DNA from: Rhizobium sp. SL86
GTDB taxonomy: Bacteria > Pseudomonadota > Alphaproteobacteria > Rhizobiales > Rhizobiaceae
Length of the DNA: 64,000 nucleotides
Assembly: GCF_026672545.1 (NCBI RefSeq)
Contig: NZ_JAPPRJ010000006.1
Span: 146,263-210,262, forward strand
Direction of reading: 5' to 3'
Shown: positions 52,456-61,180 of the stretch, piece by piece
Layout of the letters: every line of letters begins with the position of its first letter
How positions within the stretch are numbered: position 1 is the stretch's first letter
Notes under the pieces: generated by a model
Seen by the model: the letters and a program-made list of their open reading frames with translations, nothing else
Told to the model about the DNA's origin: nothing
The model's database searches: none
Translations under genes and position numbers: made by a program

Positions 52456-53069
52456 TAAACATTCTTCCATCATGCGGAATTTACTTCCCATGGAATTACG
52501 CCTTCATCGAAGGATGTAAATCGGTGAAATTCTACATTTTCGATTTAATATATCCAATATATGGGATATATTTTCATATTTACAACCGCTTGTACACTTA
52601 ATATTTTTGCGTCTCGGGAAAAACCTTGCCGTCCACACACGAAGGGGACAGGATCAGAGCGCGCATCCGGTCCGGGCAGCGGTGTGGCGACGAGCGAATC
52701 CTCGAGCCACTGCATGTTGTCGGTCACGGATGGGGGAAAGCTCGACTCCATCACCCGGTCCTTGAAAGTCTGACCCCGGGCACCATATCCAGTATCGGGA
52801 GCAAGGCTGCTGAAGGCGGCCGAAATGTAACTGCCTGCGATATGACACCCGGGCCCAGTTGGTGCTCTTCTTACAGATTTAGCCCTGGACGTCCCTCGCC
52901 ATCAATCGCGCAGCCGCATTCACAGTTTGCGGGATCCGACTCTGAGCAAGACGCAGGCTTTCGATTGTCAATCATCTCGATCGACAGACAGAACATGCCG
53001 GCAAAAGGCATCGGCTATGAAACTTTATCGGGTCACAACACGAGCGCTCGTTCGCTTTGGAGCTTCTTT
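52456..53069. other. Intergenic region with AT-rich inverted repeat
   Basis: AATATATCC (52547-52555) and GGATATATT (52564-52572) are perfect inverted arms in an AT-rich island, a likely promoter/operator between divergent small-protein genes. Overlapping open frames on both strands from 52545 to 52773 are ambiguous; I could not support either. Confidence 0.45.
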
Positions 53070-53342
53070 ATGCCGACAGACAGGCGACAGGTCGATGACA
53101 TTGGCGCGGCCGAAAAGATCATGCGGCGCGTCTTAAAACGCGGCAACTACTCGACAGCCGACCTTGGCGCCGCTGCAGGTCCCGATCACCGCAGTGAGCG
53201 CACAATCATTGAGCGCATTCAAACCGGCATGATCATGAGCGACGTCTATCCAGTTTCCAAACAGCGCAAAGTGCAGTCTAACAAGGTGGCACTTCGACGA
53301 TGGGAGAACGAGGGCGGCAGCACGGATGAAGGCGACCAATAA
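53070..53342 (+). CDS. Hypothetical protein, 90 aa
   Basis: The ATG at 53070 follows GGAG with good spacing. The protein (MPTDRRQVDDIGAAEKIMRRVLKRGNYSTADLGAAAGPDHRSERTIIERIQTGMIMSDVYPVSK…) is helical and charged. Its end, NKVALRRWENEGGSTDEGDQ, resembles the end of the 95-residue protein at 54160 (RKSEAIDRWQDEGGQ), so the two may be distant paralogues. Longer upstream readings of this frame look non-coding. Confidence 0.6.
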   Translation: MPTDRRQVDDIGAAEKIMRRVLKRGNYSTADLGAAAGPDHRSERTIIERIQTGMIMSDVYPVSKQRKVQSNKVALRRWENEGGSTDEGDQ

Positions 53343-53368
53343 GGCATCGCAATCTACGGAGACCAAGT

Positions 53369-53530
53369 ATGTCAAAGACAGATAACGTGGTGATTCTGGC
53401 CGTTTTCAGGAAGATGCGGGAGTCAGCGCTTGGCGGGCGTTTCAATGTGATCGAACTCGCCCCACCGCGGATGAAGGCGAAGAAGCCAGATACCTTGCAA
53501 CCCAAGGGGCCCGTTCCCGAGGGGCACTGA
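53369..53530 (+). CDS. Very small hypothetical protein, 53 aa
   Basis: A short frame (MSKTDNVVILAVFRKMRESALGGRFNVIELAPPRMKAKK… ending PVPEGH) with GGAG seven bases before the ATG. It begins 26 bases after the preceding small gene on the same strand. Composition is protein-like, with an amphipathic N-terminal half. Function unknown. Confidence 0.5.
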   Translation: MSKTDNVVILAVFRKMRESALGGRFNVIELAPPRMKAKKPDTLQPKGPVPEGH

Positions 53531-53624
53531 GACACGTGCGAAGATTTTGTAGCAGTTGCGAATCCACATCAGATGGCTGGGCAGGTCGTTTGTACCACCA
53601 TCAATTCGGAGAAGGATAATCAGT

Positions 53625-53888
53625 ATGGGTACGAGAACACGCATGCGTACAGTCCGCTTCAGTAGACCGTTCATATTGTTCGGTCTGGACGGAACCCAGC
53701 CGCCTGGAGACTATCTGGTGCATGAAGACGAAGAAGAAATCACAGGCCTCTCCTGGTTAGCCTACAGAAGGATTTCGACGCTGATCGAGATTTCCAGAGG
53801 TTCTACGACGAGTATGTTCAGCATAGACGGCGTGGAGCTCGAATCAGCTATTCAAAATGATCAAGCTGTGAGCGATCAACGACATTGA
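53625..53888 (+). CDS. Hypothetical protein, 87 aa
   Basis: The ATG at 53625 follows AAGGA. The protein (MGTRTRMRTVRFSRPFILFGLDGTQPPGDYLVHEDEEEITGLSWLAYRRISTLIEI…) has a distinct FILFGLDGTQPPGDYLVHEDEE core that I associate with short rhizobial hypothetical proteins. Likely a small beta-barrel. It belongs to the run of small plus-strand genes here. Confidence 0.65.
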   Translation: MGTRTRMRTVRFSRPFILFGLDGTQPPGDYLVHEDEEEITGLSWLAYRRISTLIEISRGSTTSMFSIDGVELESAIQNDQAVSDQRH

Positions 53889-53889
53889 A

Positions 53890-54087
53890 TTGCGCGATAC
53901 CCACTTGAAAATCATCAGGGTAGTTCCAGTCGATACGATACTTGGCTCCCTGATCATTGATGCCCTGGCCAAACGACTGAACGCATCCGTCTCGACCATC
54001 TCAAGCGCTGCGGGCATGAGCGTGTCAATTACACAGGCGGGATCGACGAGCCCACTTGTAAACGGTGCTGGACCGCACGACATGTAG
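53890..54087 (+). CDS. Possible small protein, 65 aa (weak start)
   Basis: A frame beginning at TTG 53890 right after the previous stop reads LRDTHLKIIRVVPVDTILGSLIIDALAKRLNASVSTISSAAGMSVSITQ…. There is no clear ribosome site, so it may be reached by re-initiation, or may not be expressed. The sequence is protein-like but unrecognised. Confidence 0.3.
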   Translation: MRDTHLKIIRVVPVDTILGSLIIDALAKRLNASVSTISSAAGMSVSITQAGSTSPLVNGAGPHDM

Positions 54088-54159
54088 GGGGATAGCAGCT
54101 CGTTTTACGGGCGCTGCGATTGAGGATTGACGTTCCTCGCCCCAACGAAGGAGGACGAC

Positions 54160-54447
54160 ATGTCTTCCACTCCCCTACAAGAGCACCTCGATCCCTTCGA
54201 TTTTGCGATGATCAGGGATGTCCTGAGAGCCGGTGGTTTCAGAGGCGTTGAAGCTACGGCAAACTCCGATGCAAAAAAGGCGGCATCGGTCTTTCTGAAG
54301 ACCGAGTTCTGTAACGGGAAGAGAACCCGGGAAACACTGCTCCTAGCCCTCCAGAGCAAGCGCGTCGACCTTCACAAGGGTTTGCCCGTCGCCATCTCAC
54401 GCAAGAGCGAAGCCATCGACAGATGGCAGGATGAAGGAGGCCAGTGA
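54160..54447 (+). CDS. Hypothetical protein, 95 aa
   Basis: A strong ribosome site (AAGGAGG) precedes the ATG at 54160. The protein (MSSTPLQEHLDPFDFAMIRDVLRAGGFRGVEATANSDAKKAASVFLKTEFCNGKRTRETLLLALQ…) is helical and looks like a short regulator or stress protein of rhizobia. Its stop overlaps the start of the DUF1488 gene (TGATG), so the two are co-translated. Confidence 0.68.
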   Translation: MSSTPLQEHLDPFDFAMIRDVLRAGGFRGVEATANSDAKKAASVFLKTEFCNGKRTRETLLLALQSKRVDLHKGLPVAISRKSEAIDRWQDEGGQ

Positions 54448-54713
54448 TGGCGCTTTCCTTTCCCAACTCCAGCAGAAGCTACGATGAAACGCATTCCCGC
54501 ATCCGATTTCTCGGCTATGACGGTATGTTCGAGGTGAAGTTTTACGTGCCGGCTGAAGTGCTTACGGCCGGGCTATCGCACTGGACGGCGAGCGAAAGCG
54601 ATTATCTCGCCTCATTCGACGCGCTGCGGTCAAAAATTCTGGATGCAGCCAAGAGCGCCTACAAGTCCCATCCGGGCAGAACCATAACATTGGCTCTCGA
54701 GCATTTCAGGTGA
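54447..54713 (+). CDS. DUF1488 family protein
   Basis: An 88-residue protein; AAGGAGG lies before the ATG at 54447. The sequence SYDETHSRIRFLGYDGMFEVKFYV is the DUF1488 pattern, with a helical second half (SESDYLASFDALRSKILDAAKSAYKS). DUF1488 proteins are small, cytoplasmic and of unknown function, widespread in proteobacteria. Confidence 0.82.
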   Translation: MALSFPNSSRSYDETHSRIRFLGYDGMFEVKFYVPAEVLTAGLSHWTASESDYLASFDALRSKILDAAKSAYKSHPGRTITLALEHFR

Positions 54714-54782
54714 TGTGTGACGTGCGAGACGCTCCGCCATGAGGCGCAGCGGAGAATGAACGCGAACAGGAGGAGAATTCCG

Positions 54783-55172
54783 GTGGTCACGGAAAGCAGA
54801 AAAGCAACGGTGTTTGAACGTATGGGCGGCTACCAGCCCTCGAAGACGATCCTCGTCTGGGCTTGCGGCATGACTGCCGTTGCGACGATGGTCGCTGGAT
54901 TTGGCTGGGGAGGCTGGATGACGGGAGGCAGCGCTGTAAGAGCGGCGACGGCTGCAAGCGAAGCGGCTAACCGGCAGCTTGCATCCGCTGTTTGCGTCGA
55001 TCGGTTCAACGCTGCACCGGATTCGGCAGAACGGCTTATCGAATTCAACGCGCTCCCGGATCGTTACAAGAAGCGACAGTTTATCGAGGCAGGCGGCTGG
55101 GCAACGATGCCTGGCCAGACATCAGCAGACAGCAGCGTTGCAGAAGGATGCAGTACAGCTCTGTCTGCCTGA
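54783..55172 (+). CDS. Small membrane-anchored hypothetical protein
   Basis: The GTG at 54783 follows AGGAGG and is preferred to earlier in-frame starts at 54717 and 54756. The protein of about 129 residues has one membrane segment (TILVWACGMTAVATMVAGFGWGGWMTGG) and a periplasmic-looking domain with a single conserved-looking Cys (ASAVCVDRFNAAP…GGWATMPG). I recall similar short proteins in rhizobia. Function unknown. Confidence 0.65.
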   Translation: MVTESRKATVFERMGGYQPSKTILVWACGMTAVATMVAGFGWGGWMTGGSAVRAATAASEAANRQLASAVCVDRFNAAPDSAERLIEFNALPDRYKKRQFIEAGGWATMPGQTSADSSVAEGCSTALSA

Positions 55173-55340
55173 GACGGCCAAGGGGACTTCTGTGGCGCGT
55201 CTGCAACCTTAATGTCAATTGATATGCAGGCGTGGCCACCTCACCCGCAAATCCGGTGCGGCTCATTCACGGCACACCTCGTCCCCATAAGTCGTGGCGA
55301 ATCCCCGGTTCCGGCAAATGCGGAGCCTCTTGCGTTTTGA

Positions 55341-55649
55341 TCAATCCACAATCTGGATGACAACGCGCGTTCTTGCATCGACGATCAGGCGTACCTGGTT
55401 TACGAACAGGAAGGCACAATGAGGGCTATCTGGTATTGGCAATAGCAAGAGGTTCTCCGGAATCGTCTGGCCGGCGCTGAGTGTCTCCGTCATTTGAACC
55501 GGGTTTGGCGGCACAGGTTGACTGGCAACGTATGCAACGGCCTGATCGGTAGGCGGCCGCGACGTTGGCACCACATTGGCGGTCTTTCCCGCAAAAACAG
55601 CCTGGGCGGGGAGCACAATCGCCATGGTGACGAGCACAAATCTAATCAT
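55341..55649 (-). CDS. Secreted DUF1236-like protein
   Basis: A 102-residue protein with a signal peptide (MIRFVLVTMAIVLPAQAVFAG), start 55649 after GGAAG. The C-terminal LLLPIPDSPHCAFLFVNQVRLIVDARTRVVIQIVD fits the DUF1236 ending, a short module common in Rhizobiales envelope proteins. It is probably periplasmic. Confidence 0.78.
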   Translation of the reverse strand: MIRFVLVTMAIVLPAQAVFAGKTANVVPTSRPPTDQAVAYVASQPVPPNPVQMTETLSAGQTIPENLLLLPIPDSPHCAFLFVNQVRLIVDARTRVVIQIVD

Positions 55650-55851
55650 CAAATTCTTCCAAAGTACGTAAAGGGCAGGCCACTCTTCCAGAGAAGCTGG
55701 AAATCTAGATCCGGCCTAAATTGGGCGGTCGAACTAAGACTTCCTCTCGCGGAGAGATCCTCGGAAGATCCTCATCGCTGATCAATGGACAGAGCGCCGT
55801 GATCGAAGGTCAGCAAAGGATCGGTACGCAGCGGCAAGCGGCAGATCGAGA

Positions 55852-56169
55852 CTACAGCCTGAACTTGCTGGTCGCCGTATCGACCTCCAAGCGCATGGCA
55901 TTCAGAGAGCCTCTGATTACGCGAATATCAGCACTGAGGGCCGGAGGGGCCTCCTGTTGCTCCCAGTACAAAAGCGTGTCGTGCCAACCCTTGGCTGTTT
56001 CCAGCAGGCCACGCGCGCGCTGTAGAACACGCTCGTCGACCGCGGTCGCTGCCCGCTCTGCATTTCGTGCAAGCTCGACAAGGTCATTCGCCTCAGCCCC
56101 CCATACGGGAAGTGCGTCACGAAGCCTGAGGATCTGTTTGTGGATGTCGGTGATTTGATCGTTTTCCAT
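55852..56169 (-). CDS. Hypothetical helical protein, 105 aa
   Basis: A helix-rich soluble protein (MENDQITDIHKQILRLRDALPVWGAEANDLVELARNAERAATAVDERVLQRARGLLETAKGW…), possibly forming a short coiled bundle. AAGG lies before the ATG at 56169. No domain recognised. It stands between a DUF1236-like gene and the glycosyltransferase operon. Confidence 0.6.
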   Translation of the reverse strand: MENDQITDIHKQILRLRDALPVWGAEANDLVELARNAERAATAVDERVLQRARGLLETAKGWHDTLLYWEQQEAPPALSADIRVIRGSLNAMRLEVDTATSKFRL

Positions 56170-56598
56170 CTACCTTAGATGGAGTTATATTTCATTTAAT
56201 CCACTTTTGGTTTATCACGTTCCCGTGTTGACTTGCGCGCTGTCGCTGATGGCGGCGCACTTGATCGCCGGCCCGATGTGCCAAGTTGACATGGGAAGTT
56301 GACATGGGACCGAACGCAAGTGAGGGCCGCTTGACGGCACAGAACCTCGTGCCTGTGACTGCTCCGCGCTATGGTGACGTTCGTTTCTGGTTTCGATGCA
56401 GGACAAGCGTCATTGAGAACGCTCTGACGAAACAGACATGCGCCGCCATGATGCAACTCATCGCTGGTAAAAGCCGTTTGTCACTCCATATAAGGTTGAT
56501 CGCTGTTCTTGTGCATTAGCAACGCCCTCGTGAGCGGATGCCGGCGGTACCCACGAAGCCTCGTGTGGACTGACGCCTGGCGCAACAGAGAAACCCCA
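56170..56598. other. Intergenic region upstream of the glycosyltransferase operon
   Basis: No gene with a supported start; a plus-strand frame (56286-56519) and minus-strand frames lack ribosome sites and domains. The region carries a tandem 13-bp duplication at 56283-56308 and must hold the promoter of the 56599-59933 operon. Confidence 0.45.
56283..56308 (+). repeat. Tandem duplication of AAGTTGACATGGG
   Basis: Two perfect adjacent 13-bp copies (56283-56295, 56296-56308), each containing TTGACA. It could be a duplicated -35 element or protein-binding site, or a replication slip. Confidence 0.75.
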
Positions 56599-57750
56599 AT
56601 GCGTATCGCACAAGTAGCACCCCTGGCGGAATCCGTTCCGCCGAAACTTTATGGCGGCACGGAACGTGTCGTCTCCTGGTTGACGGAAGAACTCGTCGAG
56701 CAGGGCCACGATGTCACACTCTTTGCCAGCGGAGATTCAGAGACGTCTGCTGAACTCGTGCGGGCGGTCCCGCAGGGTTTGAGATTGGGAGGCATACGCG
56801 ATCACACTGCAAGCCTCCTGGTCATGCTGGAGGAGGTTCGCAGCCAGGCTTCATCCTTCGACGTCATCCATTTCCATGTCGATTTGCTCCAGTTTCCAGC
56901 GTTCCGGGACTCATCCGTCCGTTGTCTGACCACGCTGCATGGCAGGCTGGACCTGCCGGATTTTCATCCGGTGTATCGTGCGTTTCCGGAGATGCCGCTC
57001 GTTTCGATTTCGCAAAATCAGCGTCTGCCGCTTCCCGGAGCCAACTGGCTAGCCAATATTCACCATGGCCTTCCCGCAGGCCCGGCGCCGTTCACGGCCG
57101 CCAAACGCGACTATCTTGCCTTCTTGGGACGCGTGGCTCCGGAAAAACGCCCGGATCGGGCGATCGAAATTGCAAAGCGGACAGGGATACCCCTTAAAAT
57201 CGCGGCGAAAGTCGATCCAGCCGACCAAGACTACTTCGACCACGTCATTCGCCCGCAACTCGATCATCCGCTGATTGAATTCATCGGTGAGATCGGTGAC
57301 CACGAAAAGCGCGACTTTCTCGGAAACGCAATCGCTCTGTTGTTTCCCATCGATTGGCCAGAGCCGTTCGGACTGGTGATGATTGAGGCCATGCGAGAGG
57401 GAACGCCAACGATTGCCTGGCGCAGAGGCTCGGTTCCGGAGGTGATGGACGAGGGAGTGACTGGCTTTATCGTCGACTCGATTGAGGAGGCCGTTGAAGC
57501 CGTTCGAAAGGCTGCTGGTGTCGACCGAAATGCGGTCCGTCGGCGGTTCGAGGAACGCTTTACCGCAGCACGGATGGCGTCGGACTACGTTGCCGAGTAC
57601 CGGGGGCTATCGGAGGTATCGGTGACAATGAGACCTCATGGCCGTTACCTCACGCATGTGACACCGGCACCCGCAGTGCAGGTCATTGCGGCGACAAACC
57701 TGTCCGGTGGACGCTCCGGCTTTGCGTCGCCATTTGATAGGCCTGTCTGA
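56599..57750 (+). CDS. GT4-family glycosyltransferase
   Basis: A glycosyltransferase of about 383 residues starting MRIAQVAPLAESVPPKLYGGTERVVSWLTEELVEQGHDVTLFASGDS (ATG 56599; the longer in-frame start at 56509 is unlikely). The Rossmann C-terminal half shows FLGRVAPEKRPDRAIEIAKRTG and the donor-site EX7E-like PIDWPEPFGLVMIEAMREGTPTIAWRRGSVPEV. It moves a sugar from an activated donor. Its stop overlaps the start of the next gene, so the two act together, plausibly in making or trimming a glycan or compatible solute. Confidence 0.9.
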   Translation: MRIAQVAPLAESVPPKLYGGTERVVSWLTEELVEQGHDVTLFASGDSETSAELVRAVPQGLRLGGIRDHTASLLVMLEEVRSQASSFDVIHFHVDLLQFPAFRDSSVRCLTTLHGRLDLPDFHPVYRAFPEMPLVSISQNQRLPLPGANWLANIHHGLPAGPAPFTAAKRDYLAFLGRVAPEKRPDRAIEIAKRTGIPLKIAAKVDPADQDYFDHVIRPQLDHPLIEFIGEIGDHEKRDFLGNAIALLFPIDWPEPFGLVMIEAMREGTPTIAWRRGSVPEVMDEGVTGFIVDSIEEAVEAVRKAAGVDRNAVRRRFEERFTAARMASDYVAEYRGLSEVSVTMRPHGRYLTHVTPAPAVQVIAATNLSGGRSGFASPFDRPV

Positions 57751-59933
57751 TGGCACACACTGCTGATCCCTCGTTCAAAGTAGCGGAAAACCCGGATACA
57801 ATCCGCTACGATCTTGAAGTTGAGACTTCACTGGTCGGTCTGTCGCTACAGAAGCTGAAGGATGGGGATACCTTCGCTGTCCTGAACAGCCATGGAGATG
57901 TTACGGGCAACAATAGCGTGGAGGGCTTGTTTCATCGCGATACGAGATTTCTGTCCCAATTGGAGCTCCGGTTTCAAGGGCGCAAGCTCCTGCTGCTGAA
58001 CTCCTCCAATCACGATGACAAGGCTGCGCTTTCCGTCGATCTTACAAATCCTGATATCGAAGATGGTGCCGTGGCACTGCCCCGCGAGACCATCTTCTTC
58101 GAACGCACGAAGTTTCTTTACAAGGGGGTGTTTTACGAACGTCTCAGCGTGCGAAACTTCACGCCGGTGGAGCGCCGGTTAACGATCGATTACACCTTCG
58201 GTGCGGATTTTCGGGATCTGTTCGAGGTTCGCGGGATGACGCGGGCAAAACGGGGGCACGCAACGTCCGAAGTGGTAACCGCGAACACCGTCGAATTTCT
58301 CTATCTTGGCCTGGATGAGGTAGAGCGCCGTACGCGGATTACCTTCACGCCTGTTCCCGAACATCTTGAAACGGACCGATCGACACTGGGGCTGACACTT
58401 GCGCCGGGAGAGAAGAAGTCGATCTTCCTGACCGTCGCCTGCAAAGAAGGCGAGTTCGCGCCTTTGCTGAAGTTCTTTAGCGCCTACCGAGAAAGCCGTC
58501 GCGCCAGACGCGTCCAGACGCGGAGCATCGCGACGATGCAAAGCTCAAGCGATCTTTTCAATGAAGTTGCCTGCCGTGCCACCTCCGACGTCTATATGCT
58601 GGTCACGCCGACTGACTCCGGCCCCTATCCTTATGCGGGCATTCCCTGGTTCAGCACGATTTTCGGGCGCGACGGGATTTTTACGGCCATGTTCATGCTG
58701 TGGATGGACCCATCGATCGCACGGGGTGTTCTGCGCACATTGGCGGCGATGCAATCCCAGGAAACAGATCCTCGCGCTGATGCGCAGCCGGGCAAGATCC
58801 TTCACGAGATGCGCCATGGCGAAATGGCCAATCTCGGTGAAGTACCATTCGGTCGCTATTACGGCAGCGTCGATTCAACGCCGCTCTTCATCATGCTGGC
58901 AGGGATGTACCTCGACGCCACAGGCGACCTGGAGACCGTCGCCGAAATCTGGCCAAACATCGACGCCGCGTTGCGCTGGATCGATGAATATGGCGACAAT
59001 GACGGAGACGGCTTTGTCGAATATCACGCGGAAAGCAACGGCAGCCTGAAAAACCAGGGCTGGAAAGACTCGCACGACTCCATCTTTCATGAAGATGGAA
59101 CAGACGCGACTGGGTCTATCGCCCTGTGCGAAGTGCAAGCTTATGTCTTCGCAGCCAAGGGTGCGGCCGCGCGAATGGCTGACCGACTAGGGCATCACCA
59201 GCAGGCAGCAGATCTCATTACAGCGGCCGAACAACTGCGTCTTCGTTTCGAATCTGAATTCTGGGACGAAGGGCTTGGAACTTACATCCTGGCCCTCGAT
59301 GGCATGAAGCGGCCGTGTCGCGTTCGCAGTTCCAACGCAGGACACGCCTTGTTTGCGGGCATTGCTTCGCCAGAAAGAGCCAAACGTGTCGCAGCAACCC
59401 TCTTGAGCAAGGAAGGATACAGCGGCTGGGGCATCCGGACGCTCGCGCAGGGCGAAGCACGGTATAATCCAATGTCCTACCACAACGGCTCCATATGGCC
59501 GCACGATAACGCGGCGATTGCGATCGGACTTGCGCGCTACAACCTTAAAAATGAGGCGGCACGTGTGTTCACAGGTCTGTTTGATGCAGCAAAGGAGCAG
59601 GAGATGCGACGCCTGCCCGAGTTGTTCTGCGGTTTCATCCGGCGACCCGGTCGAGGACCAACCCCTTATCCGGTCGCGTGCTCACCACAGGCCTGGGCGG
59701 CCTCTGCGCTGTTCGGCGTTCTGGGTGCCTGCCTCGGCCTTGAACAGGCTCATACTGAAAATGAGATCCGTTTCCGCGATCCGATCATGCCCGCATTCCT
59801 GGACGAGATCGTGTTGCGCAATATCAAGCTCGGCTCATCGCATGCCGACTTCAGAATGCATCGCTACGGAACGGACGTTGCCACAAATGTTCTGGGACGA
59901 AATGGCAACGCCAAGATCCTTATTGTAAAGTGA
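57750..59933 (+). CDS. Amylo-alpha-1,6-glucosidase-like (GDE family) glycoside hydrolase
   Basis: A 727-residue protein with an N-terminal glycogen-debranching N_bac-like beta-domain (FAVLNSHGDVTGNNSVEGLFHRDTRFLSQLELR) and a C-terminal (alpha/alpha)6 hydrolase domain. That domain contains FGRDGIFTAMFMLWMDP, GWKDSHDSIFHEDG and YHNGSIWPHDNAAIAIGLARY with candidate acid residues. The family cleaves alpha-glucosidic bonds in storage or secreted glucans. Coupled to the upstream GT4 gene. No signal peptide. Confidence 0.9.
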   Translation: MAHTADPSFKVAENPDTIRYDLEVETSLVGLSLQKLKDGDTFAVLNSHGDVTGNNSVEGLFHRDTRFLSQLELRFQGRKLLLLNSSNHDDKAALSVDLTNPDIEDGAVALPRETIFFERTKFLYKGVFYERLSVRNFTPVERRLTIDYTFGADFRDLFEVRGMTRAKRGHATSEVVTANTVEFLYLGLDEVERRTRITFTPVPEHLETDRSTLGLTLAPGEKKSIFLTVACKEGEFAPLLKFFSAYRESRRARRVQTRSIATMQSSSDLFNEVACRATSDVYMLVTPTDSGPYPYAGIPWFSTIFGRDGIFTAMFMLWMDPSIARGVLRTLAAMQSQETDPRADAQPGKILHEMRHGEMANLGEVPFGRYYGSVDSTPLFIMLAGMYLDATGDLETVAEIWPNIDAALRWIDEYGDNDGDGFVEYHAESNGSLKNQGWKDSHDSIFHEDGTDATGSIALCEVQAYVFAAKGAAARMADRLGHHQQAADLITAAEQLRLRFESEFWDEGLGTYILALDGMKRPCRVRSSNAGHALFAGIASPERAKRVAATLLSKEGYSGWGIRTLAQGEARYNPMSYHNGSIWPHDNAAIAIGLARYNLKNEAARVFTGLFDAAKEQEMRRLPELFCGFIRRPGRGPTPYPVACSPQAWAASALFGVLGACLGLEQAHTENEIRFRDPIMPAFLDEIVLRNIKLGSSHADFRMHRYGTDVATNVLGRNGNAKILIVK

Positions 59934-60003
59934 GCCTTGGGTTGAGAACTGGGCGTCGATGGCGCGTGACGCAATTTAGGACGCTGTCCACCTCCTATTT
60001 TGC

Positions 60004-60022
60004 TCTTGAAGGGATACGAACC
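60004..60022 (+). repeat. T-arm-like motif, copy D (3' flank of Fic)
   Basis: TCTTGAAGGGATACGAACC, ending 52 bases past the fic stop. The minus-strand form continues leftward from GTCATTATCTAGGTG…, which also aligns with the bases next to copy A, so similarity extends beyond the 19-bp core. Confidence 0.6.
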
Positions 60023-60073
60023 GCCGTTCACCTAGATAATGACTCTGGTGGTGTTCATTGGAGTGGCAGCGAT

Positions 60074-61180
60074 TTATTTCTGCAGTGCCAGCGAATACCG
60101 GGTATGGCGACGTTCACCCGCACGCGTCAGCGCACCGATTTCCACAAGCTGCTGAAGGTCGCGGGTTGCTGTAGCGCGGGATGTGTCTGTGATCGAAATG
60201 TAGTTTTCGGCACTTAGCCCCCCCTTGAAGCCTGCCGTGCCTTCCTTGAAAATGCGCGCGACTACCTTTTCCTGCCGCTCGTTCAACCGGCCTCGAAACC
60301 GATCATAGAACTTTGCTTTCTGAATGAAGAAATCGATGCGCTCAAGCGTCGCCCGCTGAGCTTCCAGGATAGTTTCTGAAAAGAAAAGGATCCAGTCGGT
60401 AATATCAAGCGTGCGCTGGTGCCTCTCAAGTTCGGAGTAGTAGTCTTTCCGCCGCTTCTCGATTGTGAAGGCGAGCGAAATGAGACTTGGTTGCCCTATG
60501 TTTTGCGCAAGGGATTTCTCAGCGAGCGCGCGCCCAATTCGGCCGTTGCCATCCTCAAATGGATGTATGCTTTCAAAGTAAAGATGGCCTACTGCGGCGC
60601 GAGTCAAAGCTTGAAGCGAGGTTTGGCCATCTGGCCCGGATTGATTGAACCATGTGATGAAGATCTCCATCTCAGCGGCAACCCGGCAAGACGGGGGAGC
60701 CTCGAAGTGGATCGTGGGCTTGTCCAATCGACCTGAAACGATCTGCATGGCGTCTTCATGCGTGCGGTAAGCACCAACCGTTTCAATATATCGGTTTCCC
60801 GCCATCAGCATTGAATGCCAGCGGAACAGTCCCTCATGACACAGCGGTCCATGCCAACTTCGATAGACATCCGCCATCATCTCGGCGATCCCACGCTCTT
60901 GGGGGCGGATCTGTCTATCATCAGTGCTTAGCCCGAACTGTCGGCGGAGTGACGACTGGACGCTCGCGCGGTCCAAAAATTCCCCCTCAATCTCTGAGGT
61001 CTTGAGCGCTTCGTCGCTCAGCAACTCGATACGAAGTTGGTTGCTGTCGTCCTCGTTGAAATGTCGAACAGCACCGATAACCTCGCCGGCGGACTGCAGG
61101 AACTTCTGCTCCAACGGTACCAAGCTTGCGGCGTCGTATTTGAAGTTTGGCCAATCAGCGTTTTGCCAATTCCATATCAT
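60074..61180 (-). CDS. Fic-domain protein (DUF4172 + Fic + winged helix), probable AMP-transferase
   Basis: A 368-residue Fic protein. The N-terminal DUF4172-like domain (MIWNWQNADWPNFKYD) precedes the inhibitory helix with TSEIEG (61-66), which fits (S/T)xxxE(G/N). The Fic core carries HPFEDGNGRIGRA (206-218) with the catalytic His. A C-terminal winged helix follows (YISITDTSRATATRDLQQLVEIGALTRAGERRHTRY). The family attaches AMP to target hydroxyls. With an intramolecular inhibitory helix no separate antitoxin is needed. Three copies of ATAACTCAT surround its start, suggesting self-regulation by the winged helix. Confidence 0.92.
   Translation of the reverse strand: MIWNWQNADWPNFKYDAASLVPLEQKFLQSAGEVIGAVRHFNEDDSNQLRIELLSDEALKTSEIEGEFLDRASVQSSLRRQFGLSTDDRQIRPQERGIAEMMADVYRSWHGPLCHEGLFRWHSMLMAGNRYIETVGAYRTHEDAMQIVSGRLDKPTIHFEAPPSCRVAAEMEIFITWFNQSGPDGQTSLQALTRAAVGHLYFESIHPFEDGNGRIGRALAEKSLAQNIGQPSLISLAFTIEKRRKDYYSELERHQRTLDITDWILFFSETILEAQRATLERIDFFIQKAKFYDRFRGRLNERQEKVVARIFKEGTAGFKGGLSAENYISITDTSRATATRDLQQLVEIGALTRAGERRHTRYSLALQK

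Noticed and set aside
52545..52773. Overlapping open frames on both strands next to the AT-rich inverted repeat
   Set aside because: Neither has a good ribosome site, and each is a partial shadow of the other; no way to choose by eye.
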